This document shows positions 33,244 to 42,577 of a stretch of 64,000 nt of DNA, piece by piece. Positions within the stretch are counted from its first letter, which is position 1. Every line of letters begins with the position of its first letter. Origin of the DNA: an uncultured Pseudomonadota bacterium (GTDB lineage Bacteria; Pseudomonadota; Gammaproteobacteria; Steroidobacterales; Steroidobacteraceae). The notes beneath the pieces are model-generated. The model saw nothing but the letters and a program-made list of their open reading frames with translations, was not told the DNA's origin and made no database searches. The position numbers and the translations under genes were made by a program. The DNA lies in contig CADEFQ010000009.1 of assembly GCA_902826635.1 (NCBI GenBank), positions 6,267-70,266 on the forward strand. The letters are read 5' to 3'.

Positions 33244-34241
33244 GCGCGCCCCGCGAGGAACGGACACTGGTCGAGGTCCACGTTGCCGCCCGAGAGGATC
33301 ACACCCACCTGCTCGCCCAGATGCGCCGAGCGTCCGCCCAGGAGCGCTGCCACCGCCACCGCCGACGAGGGCTCGATCAGCAACTTGAGATCCTCGAGCA
33401 CGATGCGCATCGCGGCGATGATTTCCGCTTCCGACACGGTGACGACCTCATCGACATGGCGGCGCAACAGCTCGAAGTTGCGCACGCCGATCGAACCGCG
33501 CAGACCGTCTGCGATCGTATCGGGCACGCCCGCATCGACCCGGGTCCCGGTCGTGAACGATCGGTAGGCGTCGTCCGCCGCGGCCGGTTCGGCGCCGATC
33601 ACGGTGCAATCATCGAGCAGCCCACGCACCGCGAGCGCGGTGCCGCCGATCAGCCCGCCGCCGCCGACCGGCGCGATCACCGTGTCGAATGCGATGGGTT
33701 CGGCGAGCAACTCGAGCGCCGCGGTCCCCTGCCCCGCGATGACATCCGCATCATCGAACGGGTGCACCACATGCGCGGGCTCACGCGCGAGCAACTCCGC
33801 GAGTGCGGCCTCGCGCGCGACGAATCCCGGCTTGCAATAGACGATGCGCGCTCCCGCCGCGGCGATCGCGTCGACCTTCGGGCGCGCGGAGCCCTCCGGC
33901 ACGACGACGGTGCACGCGAGCCCGAGCGAGCGCGCCGCAATCGCGAGCGCGTTTCCGTGGTTGCCCGACGAGTGCGTGGCGACGCGCATCACGGCGGCGT
34001 CGCGCGGCAGCGCGAGCAGTGCGTTCATCGCACCGCGCAGCTTGAATGCACCCCCCGTCTGCAGGTTCTCGCACTTGAAGACCACCTGGCGCCCGGCGCG
34101 CGCGTCGAACGCGTCGGAGCGCATCACCGGCGTTCGGCGCACCCGCCCCTGCAGCCGCCCCGCGGCCGCGACGACCGCCGCGAAATCGGGCAGCGCCGGC
34201 AGGTCCGTCGACCCCGGCGCGCGAGGTGATGACTTACTCAC
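33240..34241 (-). CDS. Threonine/serine dehydratase (PLP fold II)
   Basis: The 333-residue product is a catabolic-type threonine dehydratase or serine racemase relative. PLP Lys67 lies in [12 protein letters not shown], the substrate loop is HSSGNHGNA, and the phosphate-binding glycine loop is [11 protein letters not shown]. The C-terminal SGGNVD is the PLP-nitrogen contact typical of the family. There is no ACT regulatory domain, unlike biosynthetic IlvA. The GTG start at 34241 is preceded by GGAG and overlaps orn by 8 bases. It may deaminate Thr/Ser or act on hydroxyaspartate; specificity cannot be told. Confidence 0.9.
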   Translation of the reverse strand: MSKSSPRAPGSTDLPALPDFAAVVAAAGRLQGRVRRTPVMRSDAFDARAGRQVVFKCENLQTGGAFKLRGAMNALLALPRDAAVMRVATHSSGNHGNALAIAARSLGLACTVVVPEGSARPKVDAIAAAGARIVYCKPGFVAREAALAELLAREPAHVVHPFDDADVIAGQGTAALELLAEPIAFDTVIAPVGGGGLIGGTALAVRGLLDDCTVIGAEPAAADDAYRSFTTGTRVDAGVPDTIADGLRGSIGVRNFELLRRHVDEVVTVSEAEIIAAMRIVLEDLKLLIEPSSAVAVAALLGGRSAHLGEQVGVILSGGNVDLDQCPFLAGRA

Positions 34242-34791
34242 CCCGATACTCCGGTGCAAACAGGTGACGGCGATAGTGGCGCAGTTCGGCGATCGAATCG
34301 TGGATGTCGACGAGCGCGCGGTGCGCGTTCTGCTTTGCCACGCCGTCGAGCACGCGCGGTGCCCAGCGGCGCGCCAATTCCTTCAGCGTACTGACATCGA
34401 GATTGCGATAGTGGAAGTAGCGTTCGAGCGCGGGCATCTGCCGCGCGAGGAACCGCCGATCCTGGCAGATGCTGTTGCCGCACATCGGCGAAGCGCCCGA
34501 CGCAACGTGTTGCACGAGGAACGCGAGCGTGTCCCGCTCGGCATCGGCGGCGTTCGCCTCACTGGCGCGCACGCGCGCGAGCAGGCCCGACGCACCGTGA
34601 TGACGCTGGTTCCAGTCGTCCATGCGGGCGAGCACCTCCTCGGACTGGTGGATGGCGATCACCGGCCCCTCGGCGACCCATTCCAGCTGCGCGGTCGTGA
34701 CGACGGTCGCGATCTCGATGATATGGTCGGAGTCGGGTTCGAGCCCCGTCATCTCGAGGTCGATCCAGATCAGGTGTTCGGTGCCGGGCAT
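34234..34791 (-). CDS. orn: Oligoribonuclease
   Basis: Orn degrades 2-5 nt RNAs, including pGpG from c-di-GMP breakdown. The 185-residue product is a DEDDh exonuclease: Asp/Glu in IWIDLEMTG (residues 11, 13), Asp in [20 protein letters not shown], and His/Asp in [11 protein letters not shown]. An alternative ATG at 34803 would add four residues. A TAGAAT -10 element on the minus strand (34826-34821) lies in the 63-base gap to the divergent rsgA. It is the first gene of a coupled run with the dehydratase, GFA and DUF1304 genes. Confidence 0.96.
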   Translation of the reverse strand: MPGTEHLIWIDLEMTGLEPDSDHIIEIATVVTTAQLEWVAEGPVIAIHQSEEVLARMDDWNQRHHGASGLLARVRASEANAADAERDTLAFLVQHVASGASPMCGNSICQDRRFLARQMPALERYFHYRNLDVSTLKELARRWAPRVLDGVAKQNAHRALVDIHDSIAELRHYRRHLFAPEYRGE

Positions 34792-34854
34792 GGGGTGCCA
34801 CATCGCTGAAGTTGTCGCGAATTCTAGCAAACGCTACGCTGCCCGCCGCCCGTC

Positions 34855-35790
34855 ATGACAGCCGACTCCCAATTTGAAGCCGAAATCATCGCCACCTTCG
34901 GTCGGCGCGTGCGGGTGCGCGATGCGGCCGGGCACGAACACGACGCGCGCCCGCTCGGCCGCAAGCTCATCCTCGCCTGTGGCGATCGGGTGCGCTGCGC
35001 GCACGATGCACACCATGAGGAGGTGCACGTCACCGGGACCCTGCCGCGCCGGACCGCGCTGTGGCGCTCAAACCTGCGTGGCGGCGCCGAACTCATCGTC
35101 GCCAATGTCTCGCACCTCGTCGCGGTCATCGCACCACGCCCGGCGCCGGACTATTTCGTCATCGATCGCTACTTCGCGGCTGCGGCCTCGAGCGGCATCG
35201 CCTCCGTACTCGTCGCGAACAAGGCCGACCTTGGCCACGACGAGACGCTGCGCGCAGAACTGAATGCGTATGAAACGATCGGTGCGACCGCCGTGGCCTG
35301 CACGACAGTGGGTGATGACGGCATCACCGCACTGCTCGGCCTGCTCAAATCGGCAACCGCGGTACTCGTCGGGCAATCGGGTGTCGGCAAGTCCTCGCTC
35401 GTCAATGCGCTCGTGCCGGGAGCGGGCATCGTCACTGGCGATCTCGTGCGCCAGACCGAGGAAGGCCGGCACACGACGACCGCCGCGCGCCTCTACGATC
35501 TACCGAATGGCGGCCGCCTGATCGACTCACCCGGAGTGAGGGATTTCTCGCCCGCCATCGAGCACCTCGAGCCCGACACCCTCGGGTACACCGACGTGGC
35601 CTGGCTCGCGCCGCAGTGCCGTTTCCTCGACTGCCGGCACATGCGCGAACCGGATTGCGCGGTCGCGGCGGCCGTCGAAAGTGGCAAGCTCACCGCGCGC
35701 CGCTACGAAAGCTATCGGCGCATGCGACGGCTCCATGAACAGCTCACCGCCGCGCGCGGGCCTGAAAAGCGCCCGCGCACCCCGCGATGA
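34855..35790 (+). CDS. rsgA: Ribosome small subunit-dependent GTPase RsgA
   Basis: RsgA is a circularly permuted GTPase that checks late 30S subunit maturation. The 311-residue product has an OB-fold N-terminus, G4 (VLVANKADL) preceding G1 (VLVGQSGVGKSSLVN), G3 (LIDSPGVRDF), and a C-terminal zinc site (APQCRFLDCRHMREPDCAV). The order G4-G1-G3 confirms the permutation. The orn/rsgA neighbourhood is typical of gammaproteobacteria. It ends 12 bases from the convergent phosphoesterase gene. Confidence 0.97.
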   Translation: MTADSQFEAEIIATFGRRVRVRDAAGHEHDARPLGRKLILACGDRVRCAHDAHHEEVHVTGTLPRRTALWRSNLRGGAELIVANVSHLVAVIAPRPAPDYFVIDRYFAAAASSGIASVLVANKADLGHDETLRAELNAYETIGATAVACTTVGDDGITALLGLLKSATAVLVGQSGVGKSSLVNALVPGAGIVTGDLVRQTEEGRHTTTAARLYDLPNGGRLIDSPGVRDFSPAIEHLEPDTLGYTDVAWLAPQCRFLDCRHMREPDCAVAAAVESGKLTARRYESYRRMRRLHEQLTAARGPEKRPRTPR

Positions 35791-35802
35791 GCGCTCGCCG
35801 GG

Positions 35803-36732
35803 CTATCTGGACCAGACCATCCGTTTGGACGTGAGACGCGTCTCGCCGTCCCATCGGTACGCCACCAGCGGCCCATCCTTCGCGACGCTGTAGTCGAGGC
35901 AGGCGCAGTTGTCGCTCAACACCTGCGGCTTTCCCCTGAACCAGTAGTGGCCGAAGAACACCGGCGGCCCCTGGTACGGCGGCGGCCGCAAGCCTTCCGG
36001 GAACGGCAAGTCTGGAATACGTTCCGTCAGGTCGGGCGGTCCGATGGCGGCCTTCCTGTAGGTGTCCAATTCCGGTTCCCACCACTTGATGCGGGCCTCT
36101 TGCCGCGCGCATCCGTCCTTGTCGCGAAACGACACACCCTCAGGCAGCGGCACTTCGAGTCCCTTGCACACGGACTCGATCGCAGCATATGCGGGCCGGC
36201 CGCGGCGAGATCCCTCGACATGCAGAGTGTCGGGTACGGACGAGTCGGCATGGATGCGCGGCGTGAGCCAATCGATCGAGGGCGGGTGCCAACACGCGTG
36301 CACGACCCGAATCGCGCCGGCGTCGATCCAGAGCGGCAGCGACTTGAACCACTCGACGATTTCCCGGTGGAGGCGCGACCCCTCGCCCACCTGTGCGAGA
36401 AATTCCCGATGCTGCCGGCGATTGTCCCTGGCATCGTGGGGTCGCAGGTGCTGGCCGGGAAGCGCGGGATCGGGCATGAACCACGCGATGGCGTTGAATT
36501 CGTGATTGCCAAGGACGCAACGCGCCGATCCGGCATCGACCATGCTGCGTACGGCATTGACCGTCTGCAGCTGCTTCGGGCCGCGATCGATCAGATCGCC
36601 GACGAAGATGGCCTGACGACCCGGATGGCGCCACGCGCCGTCGGTCTCGCGGTACCCGAGCCGGCGGAGCAGGACCTCGAGGTGATCGTAGTGTCCGTGC
36701 ACATCGCCGATGATGTCGTAGCCGAAAACCAC
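35803..36732 (-). CDS. Metallophosphoesterase (Ser/Thr phosphatase-like)
   Basis: The 309-residue product has the calcineurin-like metal motifs GDVHGHYDHLEVLL, FVGDLIDRGP and VLGNHEFNAI, then HACWHPP and FFGHYWFRG. This is the PrpA/PrpB-like bacterial protein phosphatase or diadenosine tetraphosphatase group. The central region (about 110-230) is longer than in the small Prp enzymes. The GTG start at 36732 lies four bases after the GNAT stop, so the two are probably co-transcribed. Substrate unknown. Confidence 0.87.
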   Translation of the reverse strand: MVFGYDIIGDVHGHYDHLEVLLRRLGYRETDGAWRHPGRQAIFVGDLIDRGPKQLQTVNAVRSMVDAGSARCVLGNHEFNAIAWFMPDPALPGQHLRPHDARDNRRQHREFLAQVGEGSRLHREIVEWFKSLPLWIDAGAIRVVHACWHPPSIDWLTPRIHADSSVPDTLHVEGSRRGRPAYAAIESVCKGLEVPLPEGVSFRDKDGCARQEARIKWWEPELDTYRKAAIGPPDLTERIPDLPFPEGLRPPPYQGPPVFFGHYWFRGKPQVLSDNCACLDYSVAKDGPLVAYRWDGETRLTSKRMVWSR

Positions 36733-36736
36733 GTCG

Positions 36737-37444
36737 CTACGCCTCCCTCCGCAGCTTCCACAGCGCGAGCCGCGCGCGCTCCACGAACCCGAGGCGCAGG
36801 TACAGGTCGATCGCTCGCTGGTTGTGGTCGCCGACGTGCAGGAAAGGTGTCGCGCCGCGCGCCGCAATCTCGTTGGCGAGCACCGCCATCAGCTGCGCCG
36901 CGTAGCCGCGCCCCAGGAAATCCGGATGCGTGCACACGGCGCTGATCTCTACATGGCCTTCAGTTTCGAGGCGTTCGCCCGCCATCGCCGCGAGCGTGTC
37001 GCCTCGCCAGATGCCGACGTAGCGACCCAGTTCGTCCGTGCGCTCGCGAAAGAATTCGGGATACACCTGTGCCGTGAGCGCGAGCATCGCGGGCCGGTCG
37101 CGCACGGCGAGTGGCGCCCACCGCCCGATCGTTGCCGCATCGCTCGACGGCGCATCATCCGGCACCGGCACTCGCGTGCATAACATCTGCAGGATGTTGC
37201 CGGTGGCGAGCACACGCCAGCCGGTGGGCCAGTGGTGCGGGGCCACTCCAACGACGTACACGGACTCGCCCCGCGCCACGAGATCGTCGATTTCCTTCGC
37301 TGCATCGACCGACGCGTCAGCGAACGCGAGGAAGGGCGCCACGTCCGGGAGATAGCGCCGCACCCTGCCATCGCCGAGCGCAACCCACCGCTGGCGACCT
37401 GTCAGCGCCGCCCACATTGGATTGTCGAGCGGGTGCGGGATCAT
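36737..37444 (-). CDS. GNAT family acetyltransferase
   Basis: The 235-residue product carries the acetyl-CoA signature in its C-terminal half: VEISAVCTHPDFLGRGYAAQLMAVLANEI and a final ATPFLHVGDHNQRAIDLYLRLGFVERARLALWKLRR, the FR47-like subgroup. The N-terminal half (about 1-100) is a poorly conserved domain. The start at 37444 gives MIPHPLDNPMWAALTG; the longer frame upstream overlaps recR and is rejected. It follows recR by seven bases. The acceptor substrate is unknown. Confidence 0.87.
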   Translation of the reverse strand: MIPHPLDNPMWAALTGRQRWVALGDGRVRRYLPDVAPFLAFADASVDAAKEIDDLVARGESVYVVGVAPHHWPTGWRVLATGNILQMLCTRVPVPDDAPSSDAATIGRWAPLAVRDRPAMLALTAQVYPEFFRERTDELGRYVGIWRGDTLAAMAGERLETEGHVEISAVCTHPDFLGRGYAAQLMAVLANEIAARGATPFLHVGDHNQRAIDLYLRLGFVERARLALWKLRREA

Positions 37445-37451
37445 GCCTGCT

Positions 37452-38051
37452 TCAGCCGATCGCCTGGCGCCCTGCGAGCGCGTGCGCAAGCGTGCCGCCG
37501 TCGACGTACTCGAGCTCCCCGCCGATCGGCACGCCGTGCGCGATCCGCGTCGCGGCAATTCCGCGGCGCCGCGCGATCTCCGAGAGAAAATGCGCCGTCG
37601 CTTCGCCCTCGACCGTCGGGTTGGTTGCAAGGATCACTTCACGCAGCCCGGCTTCGCCGAGCAGGGCCTCGAATTCGCGCACGCCGATCTGTTCGGGCCC
37701 GATGCCGTCGAGCGGCGACAAGTGGCCCATCAGCACGAAATAGCGACCGCGGAAACTTCCCGACGACTCGATCGCGACGACGTCCGCGGGCGACTCGACC
37801 ACGCACAGCAGCGCGGCATCGCGCCGCACGTCCTCACAGATGCTGCACAGCTCGGCCTCGGTCAACATGCGACAACGATGGCAGCGGCGTACCGCGGCGA
37901 GTGAGGCCGTGAGCGAGGCGGCGAGCGCATTGGCGCCGGCCCTGCCCTCCTGCAGCAGGTGAAACGCCATGCGCTGCGCACTCTTCGGGCCCACGCCGGG
38001 CAGCGTCCGCAAGGCATCGATCAGGCCGGCGAGCGCCGGTGAATGCTTCAT
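37452..38051 (-). CDS. recR: Recombination mediator RecR
   Basis: RecR works with RecO (and RecF) to load RecA on SSB-coated single strands. The 199-residue product shows the helix-hairpin-helix ([20 protein letters not shown]), a four-Cys zinc motif ([16 protein letters not shown]) and the TOPRIM domain ([34 protein letters not shown]). Length is standard. Position after dnaX and ybaB is the classical conserved cluster. Confidence 0.98.
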   Translation of the reverse strand: MKHSPALAGLIDALRTLPGVGPKSAQRMAFHLLQEGRAGANALAASLTASLAAVRRCHRCRMLTEAELCSICEDVRRDAALLCVVESPADVVAIESSGSFRGRYFVLMGHLSPLDGIGPEQIGVREFEALLGEAGLREVILATNPTVEGEATAHFLSEIARRRGIAATRIAHGVPIGGELEYVDGGTLAHALAGRQAIG

Positions 38052-38064
38052 GCCGCAGGCGCGT

Positions 38065-38388
38065 TCAGAACGGCAGCTTCATGCCCGGTGGCAGCTGCAG
38101 CCCCGACATCAGGCCCGACATCATTTCAGCCGAGCGCTGTTCCACTTTCTTCACCGCGTCGTTCACGGCGGCGGCGATCAGGTCCTCGAGCATTTCGCGG
38201 TCTTCGCCGATCACCGCCGGCTCGATCTGCACGCGCTTCACGTCGTGCTTGCCGGTCATCGTGACTTTCACCATGCCGCCGCCGGACTCGCCGGTGACTT
38301 CGAGGTTCGCAATCTCGGCCTGGGCTTTCTGCATGTTCGCCTGCAGCGCCTGGGCCTGTTTCATCATGTTGCCGAAATTCTGGGCCAT
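38065..38388 (-). CDS. ybaB: YbaB/EbfC nucleoid-associated protein
   Basis: The 107-residue product matches YbaB/Ebf[55 protein letters not shown], and the C-terminal [11 protein letters not shown]. The family binds DNA as a dimer and is associated with nucleoid organisation. The start at 38388 has GAGAGG upstream; a start at 38403 overlapping the dnaX stop is also possible. Lies between dnaX and recR. Confidence 0.96.
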   Translation of the reverse strand: MAQNFGNMMKQAQALQANMQKAQAEIANLEVTGESGGGMVKVTMTGKHDVKRVQIEPAVIGEDREMLEDLIAAAVNDAVKKVEQRSAEMMSGLMSGLQLPPGMKLPF

Positions 38389-38399
38389 GCCGGGTCCTC

Positions 38400-39998
38400 T
38401 CATTTGCCTGTGGGCCGCACTGTATCGGGATGCAGCGTGGCGCCGAATCGCTGCTGCAGCGCCCGCACCGCCGGGTCGCCGGCAAGCGCGGCGCGCGCCG
38501 CGTCCATCTCGTTCGCCGACTGTCGCGCACGATCGGCCGCGAGGGTTTCGACGGCGCCATCGACGATCTCGATTTCGACACGCACCGTCTCCCCCAGTTG
38601 GCGCGACAGCGCCTGCGCGATACGTTCTTCCTGCGCCTTCGTGCGCATGGACTCGTGGCGCGCATCGAGGCCGAGGCGCGCGACGTTGCCCTGACGACCC
38701 AGGAAGGCGCAGTTCGCGGCGAGTTGCCGCGCGAGCCCGGACAGATCGAGGGCCGCCGCGAGCTGCGGCCAGCCTGCGGCCGTCAACGCGCTGCCCGACG
38801 AAGGTGCCTCCGGTTTCGCGGGCCGCGCGGCGGGTGGCGATGCCGCCTGCGCGGGTGACGACACAGCCTGCGCAGGCGCCGTCGCCGCCCTGCCCGCCGA
38901 TGCGGTCGAGCCACCGGGAAAGCGGAACGCGAGCATGCGCAGCAGCACCATGTCGAAACCCGTACGCGGGTCCGGCGCGAGCGGCAGGTCGCGCCGCCCG
39001 ACGATCGCGGTCTGGTAATAGAGCTGCACGTCGTCCGCCGGAATCGAGGTCGAGAGACGCCCGATGAGCGCCGCATCGGGCGACTCCGAAGTGTCGTAGC
39101 CCGGAACGGCTTGCTTCAGCGCGACGCGCACGAGCACGCCCGCCAGTTCATCGAGCACTGCGCCATAGTCCGGGGCCCACTCCTCGAGGGCACGCGCCGC
39201 TTCGATCAACGCGCGCGCATCTCCCGACGCCAGCGCATCGGCGATCGCCGCGACGCGATCGCGGTCGATCGTGCCGAGCATCTCGCGGGCCGCGGCGTCG
39301 GTGACCGCACCCCCTCCGAATGCGATCAGTTGATCGAGCAGCGACAGGCCATCGCGCATGCTGCCATCCGCCGCGTGCGCGACGAGCTGCAGCGCCGCGG
39401 GCTCGAAGCCGACACCTTCCGCGGTGAGGATCTGCGCCATGCGCCCGGCGATCAGCGCCACCGGCAGGCGCTTCAGGTTGAACTGCAGGCAGCGCGACAG
39501 CACCGTGACCGGCAGCTTCTGCGGATCGGTGGTCGCAAGCAGGAACTTGACGTGCGGCGGCGGCTCTTCGAGCGTCTTCAGCAACGCATTGAACGAGTGG
39601 GTCGACAGCATGTGCACCTCGTCGATGAGGTACACCTTGTAGCGGCCGCTCGCGGGCGTGTACTGCACGTTGTCGAGCAACTCGCGGGTGTCGTCCACTT
39701 TGGTGCGCGAGGCGGCATCGACCTCGATCAGGTCGACGAAACGCCCTTCGTCGATCGAGCGGCAGGCCGAACACGTGCCGCAGGGCTCGGCGGTGACGCC
39801 GGTTTCGCAGTTGAGGCATTTCGCGAGGATGCGCGCGACCGTCGTCTTGCCGACCCCGCGCGTGCCCGTGAAAAGGAACGCGTGATGGACACGCCCCTCG
39901 GTCAGCGCGTTACCGAGCGCCTTGAGGACGTGCTCCTGCCCCACCATTTCGGTGAAGCGTCTAGGCCGCCATTTACGTGCGAGTGCGGTGTAGCTCAT
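38400..39998 (-). CDS. dnaX: DNA polymerase III subunit tau/gamma
   Basis: DnaX is the clamp-loader ATPase and replisome organiser. The 532-residue product begins [21 protein letters not shown], with Walker [15 protein letters not shown], a four-Cys zinc module ([19 protein letters not shown]), Walker B-type LIDEVHML and sensor region [15 protein letters not shown]. An Ala/Pro linker near residues 380-410 precedes the tau-specific C-terminal domain. No A-rich slippery heptamer of the E. coli type is seen in the coding strand, so a frameshifted gamma form is not evident. The SRP RNA gene ends just 16 bases upstream. Confidence 0.97.
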   Translation of the reverse strand: MSYTALARKWRPRRFTEMVGQEHVLKALGNALTEGRVHHAFLFTGTRGVGKTTVARILAKCLNCETGVTAEPCGTCSACRSIDEGRFVDLIEVDAASRTKVDDTRELLDNVQYTPASGRYKVYLIDEVHMLSTHSFNALLKTLEEPPPHVKFLLATTDPQKLPVTVLSRCLQFNLKRLPVALIAGRMAQILTAEGVGFEPAALQLVAHAADGSMRDGLSLLDQLIAFGGGAVTDAAAREMLGTIDRDRVAAIADALASGDARALIEAARALEEWAPDYGAVLDELAGVLVRVALKQAVPGYDTSESPDAALIGRLSTSIPADDVQLYYQTAIVGRRDLPLAPDPRTGFDMVLLRMLAFRFPGGSTASAGRAATAPAQAVSSPAQAASPPAARPAKPEAPSSGSALTAAGWPQLAAALDLSGLARQLAANCAFLGRQGNVARLGLDARHESMRTKAQEERIAQALSRQLGETVRVEIEIVDGAVETLAADRARQSANEMDAARAALAGDPAVRALQQRFGATLHPDTVRPTGK

Positions 39999-40013
39999 GG
40001 GCTCAGCGATGGA

Positions 40014-40126
<113 letters not shown>

Positions 40127-40159
40127 ATGGACTGACCTCGATAACCCGGTTGACGGTTC

Positions 40160-40250
40160 TGGCGGAGAGGGAGGGATTCGAACCCTCGAACACCTTTTGG
40201 ATGTTGCTTCGCTTCCAACGAAGTGCCTTCAACCGCTCGGCCACCTCTCC
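40160..40250 (-). tRNA. tRNA-Ser (anticodon GGA)
   Basis: A 91-nt class II tRNA on the minus strand. The acceptor stem GGAGAGG pairs with CCTCTCC. The D-arm GCCGAGCGGTTGAAGGC is typical of Ser. The anticodon stem-loop CTTCG-TTGGAAG-CGAAG gives anticodon GGA (reads UCC/UCU). A long variable arm and T-arm GGTTCGAATCC follow, and the 3' GCCA is encoded. Confidence 0.97.
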
Positions 40251-40293
40251 GGAATCAATGAATTACGACTGGCCGCTCATGATATCAGTCTCG

Positions 40294-40569
40294 TCAGGCC
40301 TGTGGCGTCGGGGCCGGCTTCGGAGGTGGCACGTATTTCGGCGGTTGATCGAGACAAGGCTCGTTCGGGCTGCGTGGGCGTTCGGGCGTGTCGAGCTCCG
40401 GCACTCGCAGCGCACCGCGGGTGTTCGGCGCATCCATTCCCGGCGGGACCTGCAGCGGCGGGACACTTTCCGAGTTCGTGTATTCGGGCGGCTTGCCGCA
40501 ACCCCCACCCGACGTCTTGCAGGCGGCGAGGCTCGCGGCGGCGAGCAGCACGATCAGCCAATGTCTCAT
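40294..40569 (-). CDS. Short BamC-like lipoprotein
   Basis: A 91-residue lipoprotein (signal ending AAASLAAC, Cys17). The mature part is Pro-rich and apparently unstructured: PPEYTNSESVPPLQVPPGMD followed by ALRVPEL. This resembles the flexible N-terminal lasso of BamC, an outer-membrane beta-barrel assembly lipoprotein whose gene normally follows dapA. The two globular helix-grip domains of full BamC are absent. It could be a minimal BamC counterpart or an unrelated lipoprotein in the same locus. The ATG at 40569 overlaps the dapA stop, with AAGGAA upstream. Confidence 0.75.
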   Translation of the reverse strand: MRHWLIVLLAAASLAACKTSGGGCGKPPEYTNSESVPPLQVPPGMDAPNTRGALRVPELDTPERPRSPNEPCLDQPPKYVPPPKPAPTPQA

Positions 40570-41462
40570 GCAGTTTCCTTGCAGTCCGGGGCGATACCCG
40601 ACGCCATCATCGCACGGCGCAGAAGCGCTTCGTGCCCGGGTTCGAGCGCGGTCAGCGGCAGGCGGACCCCGGCAGGCACGAGCCCCAGCTGCAGGGCGAT
40701 CCACTTGACCGGAATCGGGTTCGGCTCGATGAACAGCGCCTCATGCAGACCCGCAAGCCGGGCGTCGAGTTCCGCCGCGCGCTTGAAATCGCCGGCAAGC
40801 GCCGCGGCCATGACATCGGCGACCTGTCGCGGCGCCACGTTCGCGGTCACCGAGACGACGCCACGAGCGCCGAGCGCCACGGCCTCGCGCGCTGTGGGGT
40901 CGTCACCGCTCAGCACCGTGAAGCCGGGCGGCGCGAGTCGCACGAGCTCGCGCACGCGCTCCATCGACCCGACCGCCTCCTTGATGGCGACGATGTGTGG
41001 CAGCGTGGCGATCCGCGCCACGGTCGCCGGCAGCAGATCGACGGCCGTGCGCGAAGGCACGTTGTAGAGGATGACTGGCACGCGGCTCGCCGCGGCAACC
41101 GCCTCATAGTGGCGAAACAACCCTTCCTGCGTCGGCCGGTTGTACGCGGGTGTCACGACCAGCAGGCCGTCGACGCCGAGCGCCGAAAGGCGCGCCGCCC
41201 GCGCCACGGTGGCCGCAGTGCTGCTGCTGCCGGCTCCGGCGATGATCGCGAGACGCTCCGCGGCACGATGCACTGCCCGGGTCGTGAGCTCTTCGAGTTC
41301 GGAACCGGTCAACGTCGCGGACTCACCCGTCGTGCCGCCCACGACGAGGCCGCTGGTGCCGTTCGACGCATGAAAGTCGATCAGGCGAACCCAGGCCGCA
41401 AGATCGATCGTGCCGTCGTGCCGCATCGGAGTGACGACCGCGACGAGACTGCCTGAAAACAT
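40566..41462 (-). CDS. dapA: 4-hydroxy-tetrahydrodipicolinate synthase
   Basis: DapA condenses pyruvate with aspartate semialdehyde in lysine/diaminopimelate synthesis. The 298-residue product has the Schiff-base Lys161 (HIVAIKEAVG), Tyr133 (VILYNVPSRT), Tyr107 (VTPAYNRP) and the pyruvate-binding GGTTGES (residues 42-48), all at E. coli positions. It is the first gene of a coupled pair with the BamC-like lipoprotein and diverges from gcvR. Confidence 0.97.
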   Translation of the reverse strand: MFSGSLVAVVTPMRHDGTIDLAAWVRLIDFHASNGTSGLVVGGTTGESATLTGSELEELTTRAVHRAAERLAIIAGAGSSSTAATVARAARLSALGVDGLLVVTPAYNRPTQEGLFRHYEAVAAASRVPVILYNVPSRTAVDLLPATVARIATLPHIVAIKEAVGSMERVRELVRLAPPGFTVLSGDDPTAREAVALGARGVVSVTANVAPRQVADVMAAALAGDFKRAAELDARLAGLHEALFIEPNPIPVKWIALQLGLVPAGVRLPLTALEPGHEALLRRAMMASGIAPDCKETA

Positions 41463-41579
41463 CTGGGGTCCGGCTGAAAACGTGGGAGGGAGTCAAAGGA
41501 TGGTAAGGGGCGCGCTCGCGCGAGGCAAGCGGCCGTGCGCGAGCGCGCGAGATCGTTTCGCTTTGCGTTCGCTGCCCGG

Positions 41580-41585
41580 TACACT
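41580..41585 (+). promoter_or_regulatory. -10 element directly before gcvR
   Basis: TACACT ends six bases before the GTG start at 41592. A weak TTCGCT -35 lies 17 bp upstream (41557-41562). The C/T-rich stretch between has no Shine-Dalgarno, suggesting a leaderless message. Confidence 0.45.
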
Positions 41586-41591
41586 CTCCCC

Positions 41592-42122
41592 GTGAAGCAG
41601 CATCTCGCCGTCTCGGCAGTCGGCAACGACCGTACCGGCATCGTCCACGAACTCTCGCGCGTGATCACCGAGTGCGGGGGCAGCATCAGTGAAAGCCGCA
41701 TGGCGAACCTCGGATCCGAGTTCGCGATGCTGCTGCTCGTGTCCGGCAACTGGCACTCGCTCGCAAAACTCGAGACCGAGCTGAAGAAGCTCGGCGAAAC
41801 CGCCGGCCTCACCGTCAACGTGAAGCGCACCGAACCGCGCAGCGCGCGCACCGACATGCTGCCCTACTCGATCGACGTGGTCTGCCTCGACCAGACCGGC
41901 ATCGTGACGAGCCTCTCGGGTTTCTTCTCGAGCCGCGCGATCGACATCGCCGAGCTCTCGACCCGCGTGTACGCGGCCGCGCATACCGGCGCGTCCATGT
42001 TTTCGGTTCAGATGATCGTCAACGTGCCGACCCGCATCCACCTGGCGCACCTGCGCGAGGAATTCATGGATTTCTGCGATTCGCTGAACCTCGACGCGAT
42101 CATGGAGCCCGTCAAGTCGTGA
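41592..42122 (+). CDS. gcvR: Double-ACT protein, glycine cleavage regulator GcvR-like
   Basis: The 176-residue product consists of two ACT domains: KQHLAVSAVGNDRTGIVHELSRVITECGGSI and YSIDVVCLDQTGIVTSLSGFFSSRAIDIAEL. In E. coli GcvR antagonises the activator GcvA of the glycine cleavage operon by direct binding. The gcvR-bcp gene order is the same as in E. coli. The GTG at 41592 is chosen since homologues begin just before the first ACT domain; the longer frame includes implausible Arg-rich residues. The stop overlaps bcp. Confidence 0.87.
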   Translation: MKQHLAVSAVGNDRTGIVHELSRVITECGGSISESRMANLGSEFAMLLLVSGNWHSLAKLETELKKLGETAGLTVNVKRTEPRSARTDMLPYSIDVVCLDQTGIVTSLSGFFSSRAIDIAELSTRVYAAAHTGASMFSVQMIVNVPTRIHLAHLREEFMDFCDSLNLDAIMEPVKS

Positions 42123-42577
42123 AGGTCGGCGGCAAGGTTCCGGCCTTGAGTCTCCCGCAAAGCGACGGCAGCCCATGGCGCCTCGCCGACCACGTCGGCG
42201 AGAAGCTCGTGCTGTATTTCTACCCGAGGGACTCGACGCCCGGCTGCACGCTCGAAGGGCAGGACTTCCGGGACCTGCACGCGTCGTTCCGGCGCGCAAA
42301 GACCGCCGTGTTCGGCGTCTCGCGCGACAGTTGCGCCTCGCACGTGAAGTTCCGCGCGAAGGAACGTTTTCCCTTCGAGTTGCTCTCCGATGCCGACGAA
42401 ACGGCCTGCCGGCTGTTCGATGTGATCCGGGAGAAAAACATGTACGGCAGGAAAGTCCTGGGTATCGAGCGCAGCACGTTCCTGATCGACGCGACGGGCA
42501 AGCTCGCGCGCGAATGGCGCAAGGTAAAGGTGCAAGGCCACGCGGAGGAAGTCCTTGAAGCGGCGAAGCAGCTCTGA
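42119..42577 (+). CDS. bcp: Thioredoxin-dependent thiol peroxidase Bcp
   Basis: Bcp reduces hydroperoxides using a peroxidatic cysteine. The 152-residue product has the PRDSTPGCTLEGQDF active site with Cys43. The position five residues later, Cys in E. coli Bcp, is Gln48, so that local disulfide cannot form. Cys72 or Cys97 remain as possible resolving residues, or a 1-Cys mechanism applies. The GTG start overlaps the gcvR stop (GTGA), and its 3' end overlaps phoH by 23 bases. Confidence 0.94.
   Translation: MKVGGKVPALSLPQSDGSPWRLADHVGEKLVLYFYPRDSTPGCTLEGQDFRDLHASFRRAKTAVFGVSRDSCASHVKFRAKERFPFELLSDADETACRLFDVIREKNMYGRKVLGIERSTFLIDATGKLAREWRKVKVQGHAEEVLEAAKQL

Noticed and set aside
38400..39998. 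Programmed frameshift in dnaX
   Set aside because: No A-run slippery heptamer with a following stem-loop was seen on the coding strand, so there is no sequence support for a gamma product by this route.
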